From NCBI RefSeq assembly GCF_034702125.1, contig NC_085858.1:56233779-56297778 (forward strand): DNA of 64,000 nt, in the 5' to 3' direction. The DNA is from Engraulis encrasicolus (lineage: Eukaryota; Chordata; Actinopteri; Clupeiformes; Engraulidae). The notes beneath the pieces were generated by a model that worked only from the letters and a program-made list of their open reading frames with translations, did not search any database and was not told the origin of the DNA. Shown piece after piece: positions 1 to 36,000 of the stretch (positions are counted from its first letter, which is position 1; each line of letters opens with the position of its first letter). A program made the position numbers and the translations under genes.

Positions 1-179
1 TCAAACTCTCTGACAGAGTGTGACTCAAATAGGGGCCAAGAAGTAGGAAGAGGTTTTGTAGATGCCATAGTTCTGCTTTCCCCTCTCCTCCACGAAGTTC
101 CTCCTTTGACAGTTAAGTTCACATTAAACTATTTGGATTCGCACGACCACCGTATTTGAAACGTATCGGTCTATCTTCC

Positions 180-2331
180 ATGGCAGACAAAGCATTCGTG
201 TATCACCGACTCAGACTCACACTTCTTTTCACAGCAGGTAAGCCTTTCACATATCAACAAGATGACAGAAAAACATGAGGAATTAAGCAAGATCTTTGTT
301 GGTTTTGTAAACGGTCAAATTCTTGCTATGAGGCAAGCAATAGAGTGTACCCGTAATGTACAATTTCCTACAGCCAGATGGGGTGCCAAGCGAAATTTCA
401 AAGGAGGGAACATTTGAAATAAATCTGACACTATTGTAGCAAAGTGTGAGCTGTTATTCACCCTCCAGGGGCCTGCCAAGCTTGGTGACAAGATGCATCT
501 CTGCTTACAGCTTATATCAACTAACAACCCCAAATAAATTACTGTACAAGTTATGCATTGATGCTCTGTATAAGAGTTTCACTACTAGAAGGCCTATAGG
601 AATCTGACATTTTAGACATTTTTTTCAGTAGTAAGAGTGATCTTTTTAAGTCTTGACTTGCTTTTTCCTTTCTCTCATTTGTCTGTCTCTCTGTTTCATC
701 TTTTTATAACATTTTACTCCATAGTTTTCCGTGTGGATTCATGTGGCCTGGTTCCCAAAGAGACCAGCTCAGAACTATGGCCCAAGGAGGACTCCACCTT
801 CCATATCCCCTGTGACGTCAACGTGGTTCAGTGTGGGAACAAAAAGAACACAGAATTCACCTGGCACGTACTCCGAAAATCCTCTTCAGAACTTCTGAAC
901 ACAGGCTCCTCACCTAAGTACGCCGTCTTAGAAAAGGGAGCTCTTACAGTGAGGTCTTTCAACGCCAATGACAGTGGGGTCTACTTCTGTGGCGTGAGCC
1001 TCGGGGACCAAGGGAAAAAAGGACAACAGATGATTGGACATGGGACACGGGTGACAATCGCAGGTGAGAGGACGAAATGACATGGAGGATAATGGGACAA
1101 ATATTAAATATCTGATTTGTGTATTGTTTTTTTTTTTTTTTTTTTTTAACAATTTTATGCGTATTACATGCCCTGTGTTGTGTCTAGTGCTAAGCCATCA
1201 GATCCAGCAAGCGTTTCTATGGCTGTTCTTTGCCATCCTGGCCCTCTACAGTCTTATTGTCCTGATTCTCCTCATCATGAAGATGGTGAGTTGGTGTTCT
1301 ATGTGCCATCTTTATTTGATTAGAATAACAAAGTGGTATTTAAAGGTTTTGTGTGTATGAGTGTTTTTATGTGCGTGCATTTTCTTTTTTTCTACAGATG
1401 GGACGTGATATTTCAATTGGAGGAAAATCTGGAAATGGCAGCAGCTCAGGGGTCACTATTATTCTTCTTGTCTCCTCCACAAAGCTTTTTCTTTCAGTTC
1501 TGAAACGTCCTTTTTTCAGTTATTTTCCATGCCCCTGCAGTTTGAAATTATCCCTAAATATATATTTGGCTCAGGATAGAGTTAGGCTACTGTATTATCG
1601 TGCATCGTGCACATCCTCTGAGAACATCATGTTTTTGTTAAAGCGTGTAGTGTGTGTTTTATATGTCTGTCTCATTACCCAATTACGTGTTACAGAACAG
1701 CTCTACCAGAAGAAGGCACTTCCGGGCTGTGGTGCAAGAGCTCTACAGTAAGAGGAACCCCCGCAACTCTGCAACATCCCCAGCCCACAGACCTGCGCTA
1801 GACTGCCAGGTTCGAAACCACACTGCTGCCACATTGCACATACTCATACATATATCATGCTAACCAATCTGATATCATAACTCAAAAAAGACTGAAGGAA
1901 AAAAATCCTTGGTCCAGGCACTTCAGTTGGTTAATGTAGTAAAAAACAAACTTTATTTAAAGGGCAAATTTGCCCTTTAAATAAAGTTTGTTCTTTAAAC
2001 AAAGTTTGTTTTTTACTACATTAACCAACTGAAGTGCCTGGACCAAGGATTTTTTCCTTCAGTCTTTTTTGAACATTGAACCCCTTCCAAGAGCACCAGT
2101 TGGTTTTGAGGGACACTAGTAGCGCTCTACCAACTCTTTCGCTGATATCATAACTGTTGAACTTAGCAACATGAGGCCTTGCTATCAGAATCTGGTCTGC
2201 GCAACATTTTCATCAACTCAATCAATGTGAAGCATGTTGGACCTGTTATGTCATTACGCACTTGTTTCTCTTTTCAGTTCGAAAACCCACACACCACGGC
2301 ACAAGATGACGACATCTATCAGAATATGTGA
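180..2331 (+). CDS. igsf6: Immunoglobulin superfamily member 6 (IGSF6-like) type I receptor, complete
   Basis: Coding exons read as 180-237, 725-1063, 1188-1285, 1398-1451, 1696-1809 and 2278-2331 (717 nt, 238 aa; human IGSF6 is about 241 aa). Exon 1 gives a short hydrophobic leader. Exon 2 is one V-type Ig domain with Cys49, Trp66 and the DSGVYFC motif ending in Cys108. Exon 3 carries a transmembrane helix (about residues 142-162). The tail contains an Arg-rich stretch followed by QELYSKR, matching the human QELYHKR, and ends in DDIYQNM. The family is a leukocyte surface receptor with no known enzymatic activity. Phases join cleanly (1,1,0,0,0). Exon 4 is the weakest call because its donor (GGG/gtcact) is poor. 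AATAAA lies at 2585-2590. In mammals IGSF6 sits inside METTL9; here the next gene is cfap70. Another Ig-type receptor is possible, but the conserved tail makes IGSF6 the best fit. Confidence 0.82.
1869..2155 (-). mobile_element. tRNA-derived SINE-like insertion with a foldback body, in igsf6 intron 5
   Basis: Read on the minus strand, the element starts with a tRNA-like D-arm (GTTGGTAGAGCG, about 2119-2133) and a B-box-like GGTTCAATG (about 2075-2084). Its body (about 1886-2073) is a near-perfect inverted repeat with arms of roughly 90 bases meeting at AAATTTGCCC. The 14-bp sequence ctgatatcataact is present at both edges (1869-1882 and 2142-2155) and is taken as the target-site duplication. 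Confidence 0.7.
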
Positions 2332-2584
2332 CTTCACTTGAGTGTGTGAACAATGGGTGCTGTGAGAGTCAGTTGAGTGTCAGTTGAGTCACGTTTGTTG
2401 GCAAAGGAAACATGCTCCAGTGAAAACATATTCCAGTGAAAATTCAACAAGGCAAGCATTCATACAGTAAACTTGTGAGCTCCCACTGACCTTCTGTGTG
2501 TGTGTGTGTGTGTGTGCGTGTGCGCATGTGTGTGTGTGTGTGTGTGTTTGGATTAATGTAATGTCGGTATTATAATTTTAAAAC

Positions 2585-2590
2585 AATAAA
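2585..2590 (+). promoter_or_regulatory. igsf6: Polyadenylation signal, igsf6
   Basis: A canonical AATAAA lies 254 bp after the igsf6 stop codon, after a short TG-rich stretch and before a long TG microsatellite. It is the first such hexamer in the 3' UTR. Confidence 0.6.
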
Positions 2591-2643
2591 GTTTTTTTTA
2601 TGTCAGCCACCATGACGCACGGCCTGTGTGTGTATTTGGATAA

Positions 2644-2645
2644 AT

Positions 2646-2739
<94 letters not shown>
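2644..2739. repeat. (TG)n microsatellite
   Basis: About 95 bp of nearly pure TG with one TC interruption. Open frames across it on either strand are artefacts of the dinucleotide. Confidence 0.95.
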
Positions 2740-3545
2740 TTCGATGAATATAATGTCCGTTTATAATTTTAACGTTTTTAAGTTTTTCTATGGACAACCG
2801 TTTACTTGGTATTGTTCCAGTTCTGCAATTGCTTTTCACCTGCTGCTCTCCATCTCACCACCCATACATGTGCTGGGTTGAATGCAGAGATTGGGTAGTT
2901 GAGATTGGGTAGTTGTTTTAACGTTTCCAATGGGGCATGACTTTCTCCATATTGTTTCCTTAAACAAAGATAACTCAATTGGACAATTATCTAGGCCCTG
3001 TCTAATCATTTAACCCCTTAAGACACGGCTTTATAAATTTGTTGTTACCAGTATGGTAATGACCAAGTCGTGGTGCATCACTAAAGGGCCTGTGTTGTGT
3101 CATAGTATTGTAGTGCTATGGTAGTTACATTTCAATGACTATTACAGCGTGCCACTGGAGGTACGGCGTGCATTAAGGGGCTACGAAACGTCTGTCTGTG
3201 GCTCCTCCTGTTTATTTCTCTGTTCCGCGCACAACTCCCGCACCAATTCACCAAATGATCTCAAATGTTGGAGGGTGACTTTTCATAGTTTCACAACGTT
3301 AAGACATAAAATAGAATAGAATAGAATAGAATAGAACAGAAAGCCTTTGTTGTCATTATACAAAGTATACTGAGATTTGAGCTTCCCATCAAGGTGCATA
3401 GTCCTTTACAGATGAACATAGTCCAGTAAGTGTGAGTTCATTGTCGTAACAGCTTTGGGGAAGAAGCTGTTCTTCATCCTATGGGTTGGCTGGTTATGCC
3501 TTGTAGCACCTGTCAGAGGGCAACAGTGCCGTTGCTACTAGTTAA

Positions 3546-3665
3546 AGGGACACTGTGTAAGATTTTTAGTTGTTTATTTCCAGAATTCACAATACCCATA
3601 CACTAATGTTACCTTTTTTCATGAATACTCCCCACCAATAAACAATAAAACCTGGATTAGCCAAA
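3546..3665 (+). mobile_element. Truncated copy of a TTAA-flanked MITE
   Basis: It begins with TTAA then AGGGACACTG, followed by about 110 bp closely matching the left part of the complete element at 42796-43154. The matching right end is missing here, so it is a 5' fragment. Confidence 0.65.
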
Positions 3666-3699
3666 TTTTGGCGCGAAATCCATCCCCTACACCTCCCAG

Positions 3700-4300
3700 A
3701 ATCTCACTCTCCATCGGTGGTCACTCTGTTCCCCCCATCCCCTTGTCAGAAACCTGGAATCTACATGGACCCACCCTCTCTTTCAAGTCACTGCAATAGC
3801 TGCAATAGCTTCCTGTACCCCCCCCCCCCCCCCCCAAATGTTCTTCAAAACGGCCAAAATGTCCAAAATGTTGCTGCCCGACTGCTTAGACACTCCTCCT
3901 CCTGAGAACACATCACCCCCATCACCTCCATCAACTTCACTGGCTTCCCATAGGCCTAAAACAACGCATGCACCTCAAGATTGTCCTCATCACCTTGAAG
4001 CCCTCAATAACTCCCCACATCCACCCCACCCTAGGTTAGACCAGAGAGAGTAGAGAGAGAGAGGTTCCATTGGCCCATTATTTCCTTACCTGGTCGCGTT
4101 AGGTGCCCATAGAAACCTATTATGTTGGCATATCTCTATACTTAAAGAATCTCTGGTTAGACTTGGCCATGCTACCCACACCCTCTGGAATTCCCTTCCA
4201 CTGGCCATCTGACAGTCTGACTCATCCTTCAAACGCAACCTCAAGACCCACCTACTAGCTGGCACCTACTAGTATATTCCAACCTATGTATAAAACCTGA
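3700..4300 (+). pseudogene. Decayed LINE reverse-transcriptase remnant
   Basis: Short frame-broken stretches resemble the end of a LINE ORF2. One reads NVQNVAARLL, near 3838-3890; another reads LWNSLP followed by LKTHLL, near 4190-4255. Both motif types are common at the C-terminus of non-LTR retrotransposon polymerases. Stops and frame changes are frequent, so it is inactive. A second repeat family (4030-4150) lies inside it. The exact LINE clade cannot be told by eye. Confidence 0.5.
4030..4150 (+). mobile_element. Short interspersed element, deleted copy (also at 17808-18012)
   Basis: From a GA-rich start (gagagagaggttccattgg) to cttaaagaatctctgg, this matches the reverse complement of 17808-18012. 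It lacks about 80 bp of the middle of that copy. Confidence 0.65.
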
Positions 4301-4525
4301 GGCCTCTTTTCTCCTGCCTCCAGATCTGTTGTTGCCCTTTGTTTTCTTTTTTTGCGGTCTTGTTTCTCCCAATCTCGGTTCAGTCTTATCTTATAGCCTA
4401 TAGTGTGCGTGTACTGCCTACATGTTTTTCACCTGTAAAGGATCTTTGGGTGTCAAGAAAACTGCTGTATAAAACGCATTATTTTTTTTTCTCAAATAAT
4501 ACAAATTCTGCATGGAATGGCAAAG

Positions 4526-4537
4526 TGCGCATGCGCT
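4526..4537. promoter_or_regulatory. NRF-1-like site upstream of cfap70
   Basis: TGCGCATGCGCT matches the palindromic NRF-1 consensus YGCGCAYGCGCR at 11 of 12 positions. It lies about 400 bp upstream of the cfap70 start codon. Assignment to cfap70 is by position only. Confidence 0.4.
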
Positions 4538-4793
4538 CTGCCCAGCAAAAGCAGCTCTGCGCCATCACGAACGCGGCCATTCTCTGATGCAATACAGAAA
4601 GTGTAATATATGAGAAGGGTCACTCCCATTGACTCCTATTGTTCCCTCAAAAACATGCAGTTTCACCTAGATGACGACCTCAGGTAAGTTAAGTGATGAC
4701 CCTTCTCGTTTCAGACTCTGATAAAACTCAGCCGTCGGTCGAACAAGCCACGTTCGCTGTTGTCGGGGTGTATATCTCGCGATACCTCGACAG

Positions 4794-4807
4794 GTTGCTA
4801 TAGGAAC
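4794..4807 (+). promoter_or_regulatory. cfap70: RFX X-box in the cfap70 promoter
   Basis: GTTGCTATAGGAAC is two inverted half-sites (GTTGCT, AGGAAC) separated by AT, the form expected of an RFX-factor X-box. It is 128 bp upstream of the cfap70 ATG. RFX factors drive motile-cilium genes, which suits an axonemal product. The neighbouring tctcgcgata (about 4774-4783) is a second promoter-type motif. Confidence 0.7.
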
Positions 4808-4934
4808 AAGCAGACGCCAAGTAAGAAATGTTTGACATTTCCAAAAGAACTCCATGCACACAATTGTTTAGCATATCTGAATGGCTAAATAGTATGAAAA
4901 AAGTGAACGTTGTTTGTTTGGTGTAGCAACGAAA

Positions 4935-30580
<25,646 letters not shown>

Positions 30581-30669
30581 AAATGCTTCTGTGGTTCTAT
30601 TGTTTGGGTACACACATTTTCAGATAGTCAGACAGTCAGTCTTGTAAGTTTGTATATTTATCTAAGTCA

Positions 30670-30675
30670 AATAAA
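30670..30675 (+). promoter_or_regulatory. cfap70: Polyadenylation signal, cfap70
   Basis: AATAAA lies 90 bp after the cfap70 stop. A second candidate (aaaataaaac) lies at about 30838-30846. Confidence 0.7.
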
Positions 30676-33041
30676 GCATTCTGTTTGAGCCTTTGACCAT
30701 CATCGGGCACATCTGGAACAAAAAGACTTCTTATGGCAACAAATTGTGTTTTTATTTTATTTTTTATTTTTATTTTGCTGTATCAATATTGTAGTAAGCA
30801 GCACTGTTTGGTGATGTTCCTTACTTCACAATCATAAAAAATAAAACTGAGTCTTCATATAATATTCTAGTGGAAGCGTCTCATTATGTGGTTTTGATTT
30901 TTTTAAAAGTTGTCAAAAACTTTTATTTTGACTCCTGGCGTTTTACATTTACCGGAAGTCGTATTGACGCTCGGTTTACCCACTGGCGCACAACTGGCTG
31001 TACTGCGGCAAAACGTCAAAAGGTCTGTATTTCTCGTTCTGTCATTCAGTTAGGGGTTAAAACTAAAACTATGAACGATTACTGTACTGATCATGTTGTG
31101 TTTGTGTGCTGGGTGTTGGAGGATGCATGGCGCTGACGAGACAATAATGAAACAACAAGCTAACTTAGCTAACGGTAGTTGTGTCGTAGAGTGCATCTGT
31201 TAGCTGAGCAGGGTTATTATTATTCTGCCAAGACGCTGGTCTTTGTTTACATCCATATCTAGTCCATTACGAATGCACAGAAAAGGACTTGCTTCTCCGT
31301 TGTTTTAATCCAGTCTGTTGTGCAGTCAATTTGGAATCAGTGAAATTGGAACAGTTGATGGATACACATCCGAAATGTGATTAGTCCTTCCTTATTACGT
31401 TTCTTTCTGAATAGTCGAATGCACTGATTTTTAAAGCTAACACTAATCATGTCACTGCTACCATTATCGCCCTCTGCAACAAAGTCTTCGTTGATGAAGC
31501 GAATAGTTTGGCAAGCAACGCACAACTTACTTAAAAGTAAACAGCAAACGAGACAGTCACTATGTCATGTTATTTAGGCATGGGCGTTGGAAATAACTGG
31601 TGGTTTACAAAGTGGAAAAGGGTGCCTAGTTGTCAAACCACGTTTTTTTTGTCTAAACGCGCTTTCTGGAATTGTTGAAGTTGAAAAAGGGAATTGTGAG
31701 TGAGTGCGTGTCATGCGCCTGTCACCACAGACGCATGCGCTGATAGGCAGACTTTTTTTTGTTTTCATAACGTCCATGGTGGTCACATGTTCACCTGTGC
31801 TTGCACCAACAGTACAGTACGTTACGGAAAAGGTCATATCCCAATCTCGGCAGTGAGCAACCTATCCACTGAGTAGAAGGTATGTCTATTTCATATGCTT
31901 TATATTAAAGCATGCTGTCTAAATAATATTGCTATCATTTAACTGAATTGACCAATACTTGAATTGCACTAAAGTTGAAGTAAGTGCTGGAGTGAAAAGT
32001 CTCTGATGAGACTTCTTGACAGTTGTTATCAGTGCTGGGTTGTGTGTTTAGGGGGCCCTGAATGTGTCTCCCCTCGCCAGATGTTGTGCTTTTGTTTTGG
32101 CGCCTGACAATGCAAATAGAGAAGATAATACTAACATATGCTAGTACTGACAACAAAAGCTTTGGGGTTTAGGGCCAACTGATCAAACACTCCCTGCTGT
32201 CACCTGCCTCTCCCTATGTGAAAGTACAAAATGTGTTGTTATGCCTACAGAGGCAAATGCATGTGGTGAAAATAGTCATCTGTTGTTGTGTTTTCATGTG
32301 AATGTGATTTCAACAAAATGTGTTACAAAATAATGGACACTTTGTATCTGGCAAACATATTTTTGTTGTAGCCTAACTCTGGTGAATGCTCACATAACTA
32401 AGGTGTCATGGCTTTCACTGGCAGTGACTCATCTCCATATGACTTGAGAAACTGAGGTTCAAAGCACTTGTGGTCTCGTGGTTTTTTAGGGAACTGTGTT
32501 CCCATGCTACAGCAGTATTTTTTCCACACTGTCAGAAGTGGGTTGAAAGTTAAGTGAACTACTCACCATCTTGCACATGATGGCACATCTATGTCAGCAT
32601 TCAGGCTGACGACATGCATTTGTTCATTATGTACAAGTAATATCAGTTACATTATTGAGGGGGAAAACACCTTGTGGCACATTTCTTTATGTTGTCACTT
32701 CGGTTCAGTTTTCCAAAAACGTTTTAGTTGTGTGTAGCTCTGAAGAATGTCCCATGGAACTGAAATGCATTAACTTATTCCATGTAATATTGAATAAAAT
32801 ACATTTAGCTCCACTTCAGAGTGCCTTGTAGCTACTCTCTTACACTCAAGGTTTTAGTAATGCATTGTTTAAACAGGAAGTCAATGAACACCAGCCACCC
32901 GGCCAAATGGCCCATTAGGGAGTGTGTGTTTGGCTAGTAAGATTAACATTATGTGCTTTGAAATCTTTGAGCTACTATAATGAAACACTGTCCCTTGTGG
33001 TTACATCTCCACAGCAAGTTTAGGTTGTCGCTGAGGGAAAG
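30676..33041 (+). promoter_or_regulatory. cfap70-hmox2 intergenic region with likely hmox2 promoter and 5' leader
   Basis: No protein-coding exon was recognised before 33042. An ETS-type ACCGGAAGTC is at 30951-30960 and an NRF-1-like ACGCATGCGC at about 31731. Either could mark the hmox2 start, with a non-coding first exon ending at a donor such as AAG/gtatgt near 31880. The first coding exon has an acceptor at 33013-33014 (acag/CAAG), which shows that an upstream leader exon exists. The rest is unremarkable AT-rich sequence. Confidence 0.4.
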
Positions 33042-36000
33042 ATGACCTCGGAGAAAGTGGCAAATGGCTCTGGAGTCGCCTATGAGGAGGAAGAGGAGAA
33101 GCTCAGGTACCACTGGCTCAGTCTCAGCACATCACTTTATCACTCTGTCTTACACTTTCATAACAGGGTTTGAGGCTCACTCAATGAATGCGTTTATATG
33201 CAGTTCAGTATCCTGAATAAGCCCTTATTTGGGACTTTGAGAAATCAGGATATGCTAGGTGGAGTCTTCCGACAGAAGACGGGATACTGACGCATGGAAA
33301 CGCTATCCAGGCTACACGCATTTGAAGAGAATTCTATAACGGCCGAGAATGTAGACTGGGATATAACGCTCTGTAGTCATATAAACACCTAATCCCGAAT
33401 TTGATCATAACCGGGATAAGCCTCATATTCGGGATACTGAACTGCATATAAACACACTCAATTAATCTGTGAGACATAAAAAAAAACCAATCCCTTCAAA
33501 AGACATTCTAATGCACGTCAAGGATTCCAGAGCATGTCGAAGATAATAGCGCATAGACGGATCTCCGGTTTTAGTTGCAACGGCATGCCAAAGTACTATT
33601 TGAGATTCAATACCGGCAGCTGTTATTGACCAAATGACTGTCTCCCATTAGCGACTTATATTTGTGCTTGAACGGCTGTTGAGTTGAACACCTGTGTGCG
33701 TGTCCTCTGCAGCCCAGATGACCTCTCTGAGCTGCTTGCCGCGGGCACCAAGGATGTCCACGATAAGGCGGAGAACAACGTGTTCGTAAAAGACTTCCTG
33801 CGAGGCAGAATCCGCAAGGAGCTCTTCAAGGTGGGCATCACTGAAACGCTGGAAATGGGCAATCCACCTTAATATGCTTGTTTACAAGGGCAGCACCATT
33901 ACTAACTTCGGAGCACTTACTAGTGCCAAATCATTCAGAAGGACCATGGACAGCCTAACAGAAACTAGCAGAACGGAAATCCTGTGGTAGCACATACTGT
34001 AAAACATAGAGATGGGTCCGGTAATGGCAGATTGAGTAATGATGAATTCAGTTGCTGTGCATTCACACCATAGGACCCCATAGTGAAGAAGTCACTGAGG
34101 AAGCTTTGCTCTGGTCTGGACTTCCGTCTCTCTGGTCACTTTACACCTGGCCTGACCTGGTCCGGCCCTTTCCTTAGCTGATTTGAAATTTCACCATAAT
34201 ACTTATCAAGTCAAGTCGGCTTTATTGTCAGTTTCTTCATATGCACACAGGCCATACAAGGAAATTGATACTCTGTATCCCAAGCAGACATAGACACAGG
34301 AGTAACATTACCAGGACTGACATAAAAGTGCAAGACCGGACCAATAACAGAGTGTAATAAGTATTGAATACAGCATAGGTGTTTATTCACATGTCTGTTT
34401 ATGTTTGTTGTCTTGATGACTTTATGCTGTCCTATCTCTTTGCTTACCAGATTGCTTCACCATGTTTATCTAGCACTTTGGTCAGCTGTTGCTGTTAAAA
34501 ATAACCCTGACTTGACATGACTCTGCTGAACACTCCTGGGACCTGCTGTAAAGCTGAAAAATAGTCCGCAACACTGATCAATGCTCTCCCAAATGTTTGA
34601 TGACACGGTGTTGGCACAACATTCCACTTTGATGAAGGACTGGACATGCGAAACATCGTGAGAGTGTTTATTAGTGTTGTGGACCTATATTATTTATTTA
34701 TTGTCTTTTTGGACCTGCTGTAAAGCTGCAATCCTCTTCCTTCTCCTCCTCCTCCTCCTCCTCATCTTCCTCCTTATCTTCGTCGTCCTCCTCCAACTCT
34801 TCCTCTTCCTTATCATCATCATCATCCTCGTCCTCCCTCTCCTCTACCTCTTCTTCCTCCTCCTCCTTCTCCTCGTCATCACCCTCCTCCTTCTTCTCTA
34901 CCTTCTCCTCTTCTTCCTCTTCTTCCTCCTCCTCCTCATCCTCCTCCTTCTTCTCTACCTTCTCCTCTTCCTCTTCTTCTTCCTCTTCCTCCTCCTCCTC
35001 CTCCTCCTCCTCCTCCTCAGCTGGGGCACGTGGCCCTGTACTTCACCTACTCGGCGTTGGAGGAGGAGCTTGAGAACAACAAGGACCACCCCCAGGTGGC
35101 GCCCATCTACTTCCCGTCGGAGCTGCACCGTCGCGAGGCCCTGGCGCGCGACCTGGCCTACTACCACGGCGAGGACTGGGAGACGGCGGTCAGCTGCTCG
35201 CCCGCCACGCAGCACTACGTGGACCGCATCCACGAGGTGGGCCGCACCGACCCCGCCCTGCTGGTGGCACACGCCTACACGCGCTACATGGGCGACCTGT
35301 CGGGCGGACAGGTGCTCAAGAAGGTAGGCTGTTATGTTATTATCTATGGGGACCATTCCTGGAGTATCTTAACAAGTCATTTCTCATTCATTTCAAGGTG
35401 CATTTCTCAAAAGAGAAGTTGTTAGCCTGTTAACAACTTCAATAGTTGCCAATGGGAAAATGCATTGAAAACAACAAAGTAGCTAATGTAGTAAGCAACT
35501 TCGGTTTCGAGAAATGCACCCCTGATATCTCACTTGTTCCAGAAACCAATGCTAAAAGTGGACACACTGCGTGTTTAATATGCTGTAGTTGTCTCTGGCT
35601 ATGTCTTCAGTTATTTAACTATTTGAATGTGTCTTGTATTTCACATTTGCTGACTGCTGTATAGGTTTTTGTTTGCCAGTTTGTTTTTTGTTTTCATGTG
35701 TGGGGTTTGATTGTTCTTCCTACAAAAAAGAAACTGTACTTCATTGAGAAACATTACTAGTGATATTTTGCTTAATAAACAAAGTGGGTAAAAAAGAAGG
35801 TACACTAAGAAGGTACTACACCTCACCCTACATCATGTCACTTCACTTCTCATAGAAGTAGAATAACATAGGATAGGATAGGATGGGATAGGATAGGATA
35901 GGATAGGATTTGATGGGATAGGATTGGATGAGCCTTTGTCTCTTTTAAAGAGAAATTTGTTAAGGGCACTGAGAGTCTGAATTACACACACCACCAAACT

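Larger units (their letters stand above)
2332..4934. other. igsf6-cfap70 intergenic region
   Basis: No additional gene was found. The stretch holds TG microsatellites (about 2497-2548 and 2644-2739) and an (AATAG)n tract at about 3308-3340 followed by a retroelement-like tail. It also holds a truncated TTAA-flanked MITE (3546 onward), a poly-C run near 3821, LINE remnants (3700-4300) and the cfap70 promoter region near 4520-4930. Confidence 0.6.

Noticed and set aside
1353..1751. Continuous frame through igsf6 exons 4 and 5
   Set aside because: It includes intron sequence and is not the frame of the QELYSKR tail; the spliced model fits the family better.
34674..35327. Long forward frame with a leucine-rich start
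   Set aside because: The leucine run is the TCC/TTC pyrimidine tract read as protein. The end is out of frame with hmox2 exon 3, whose true frame begins at 35021.
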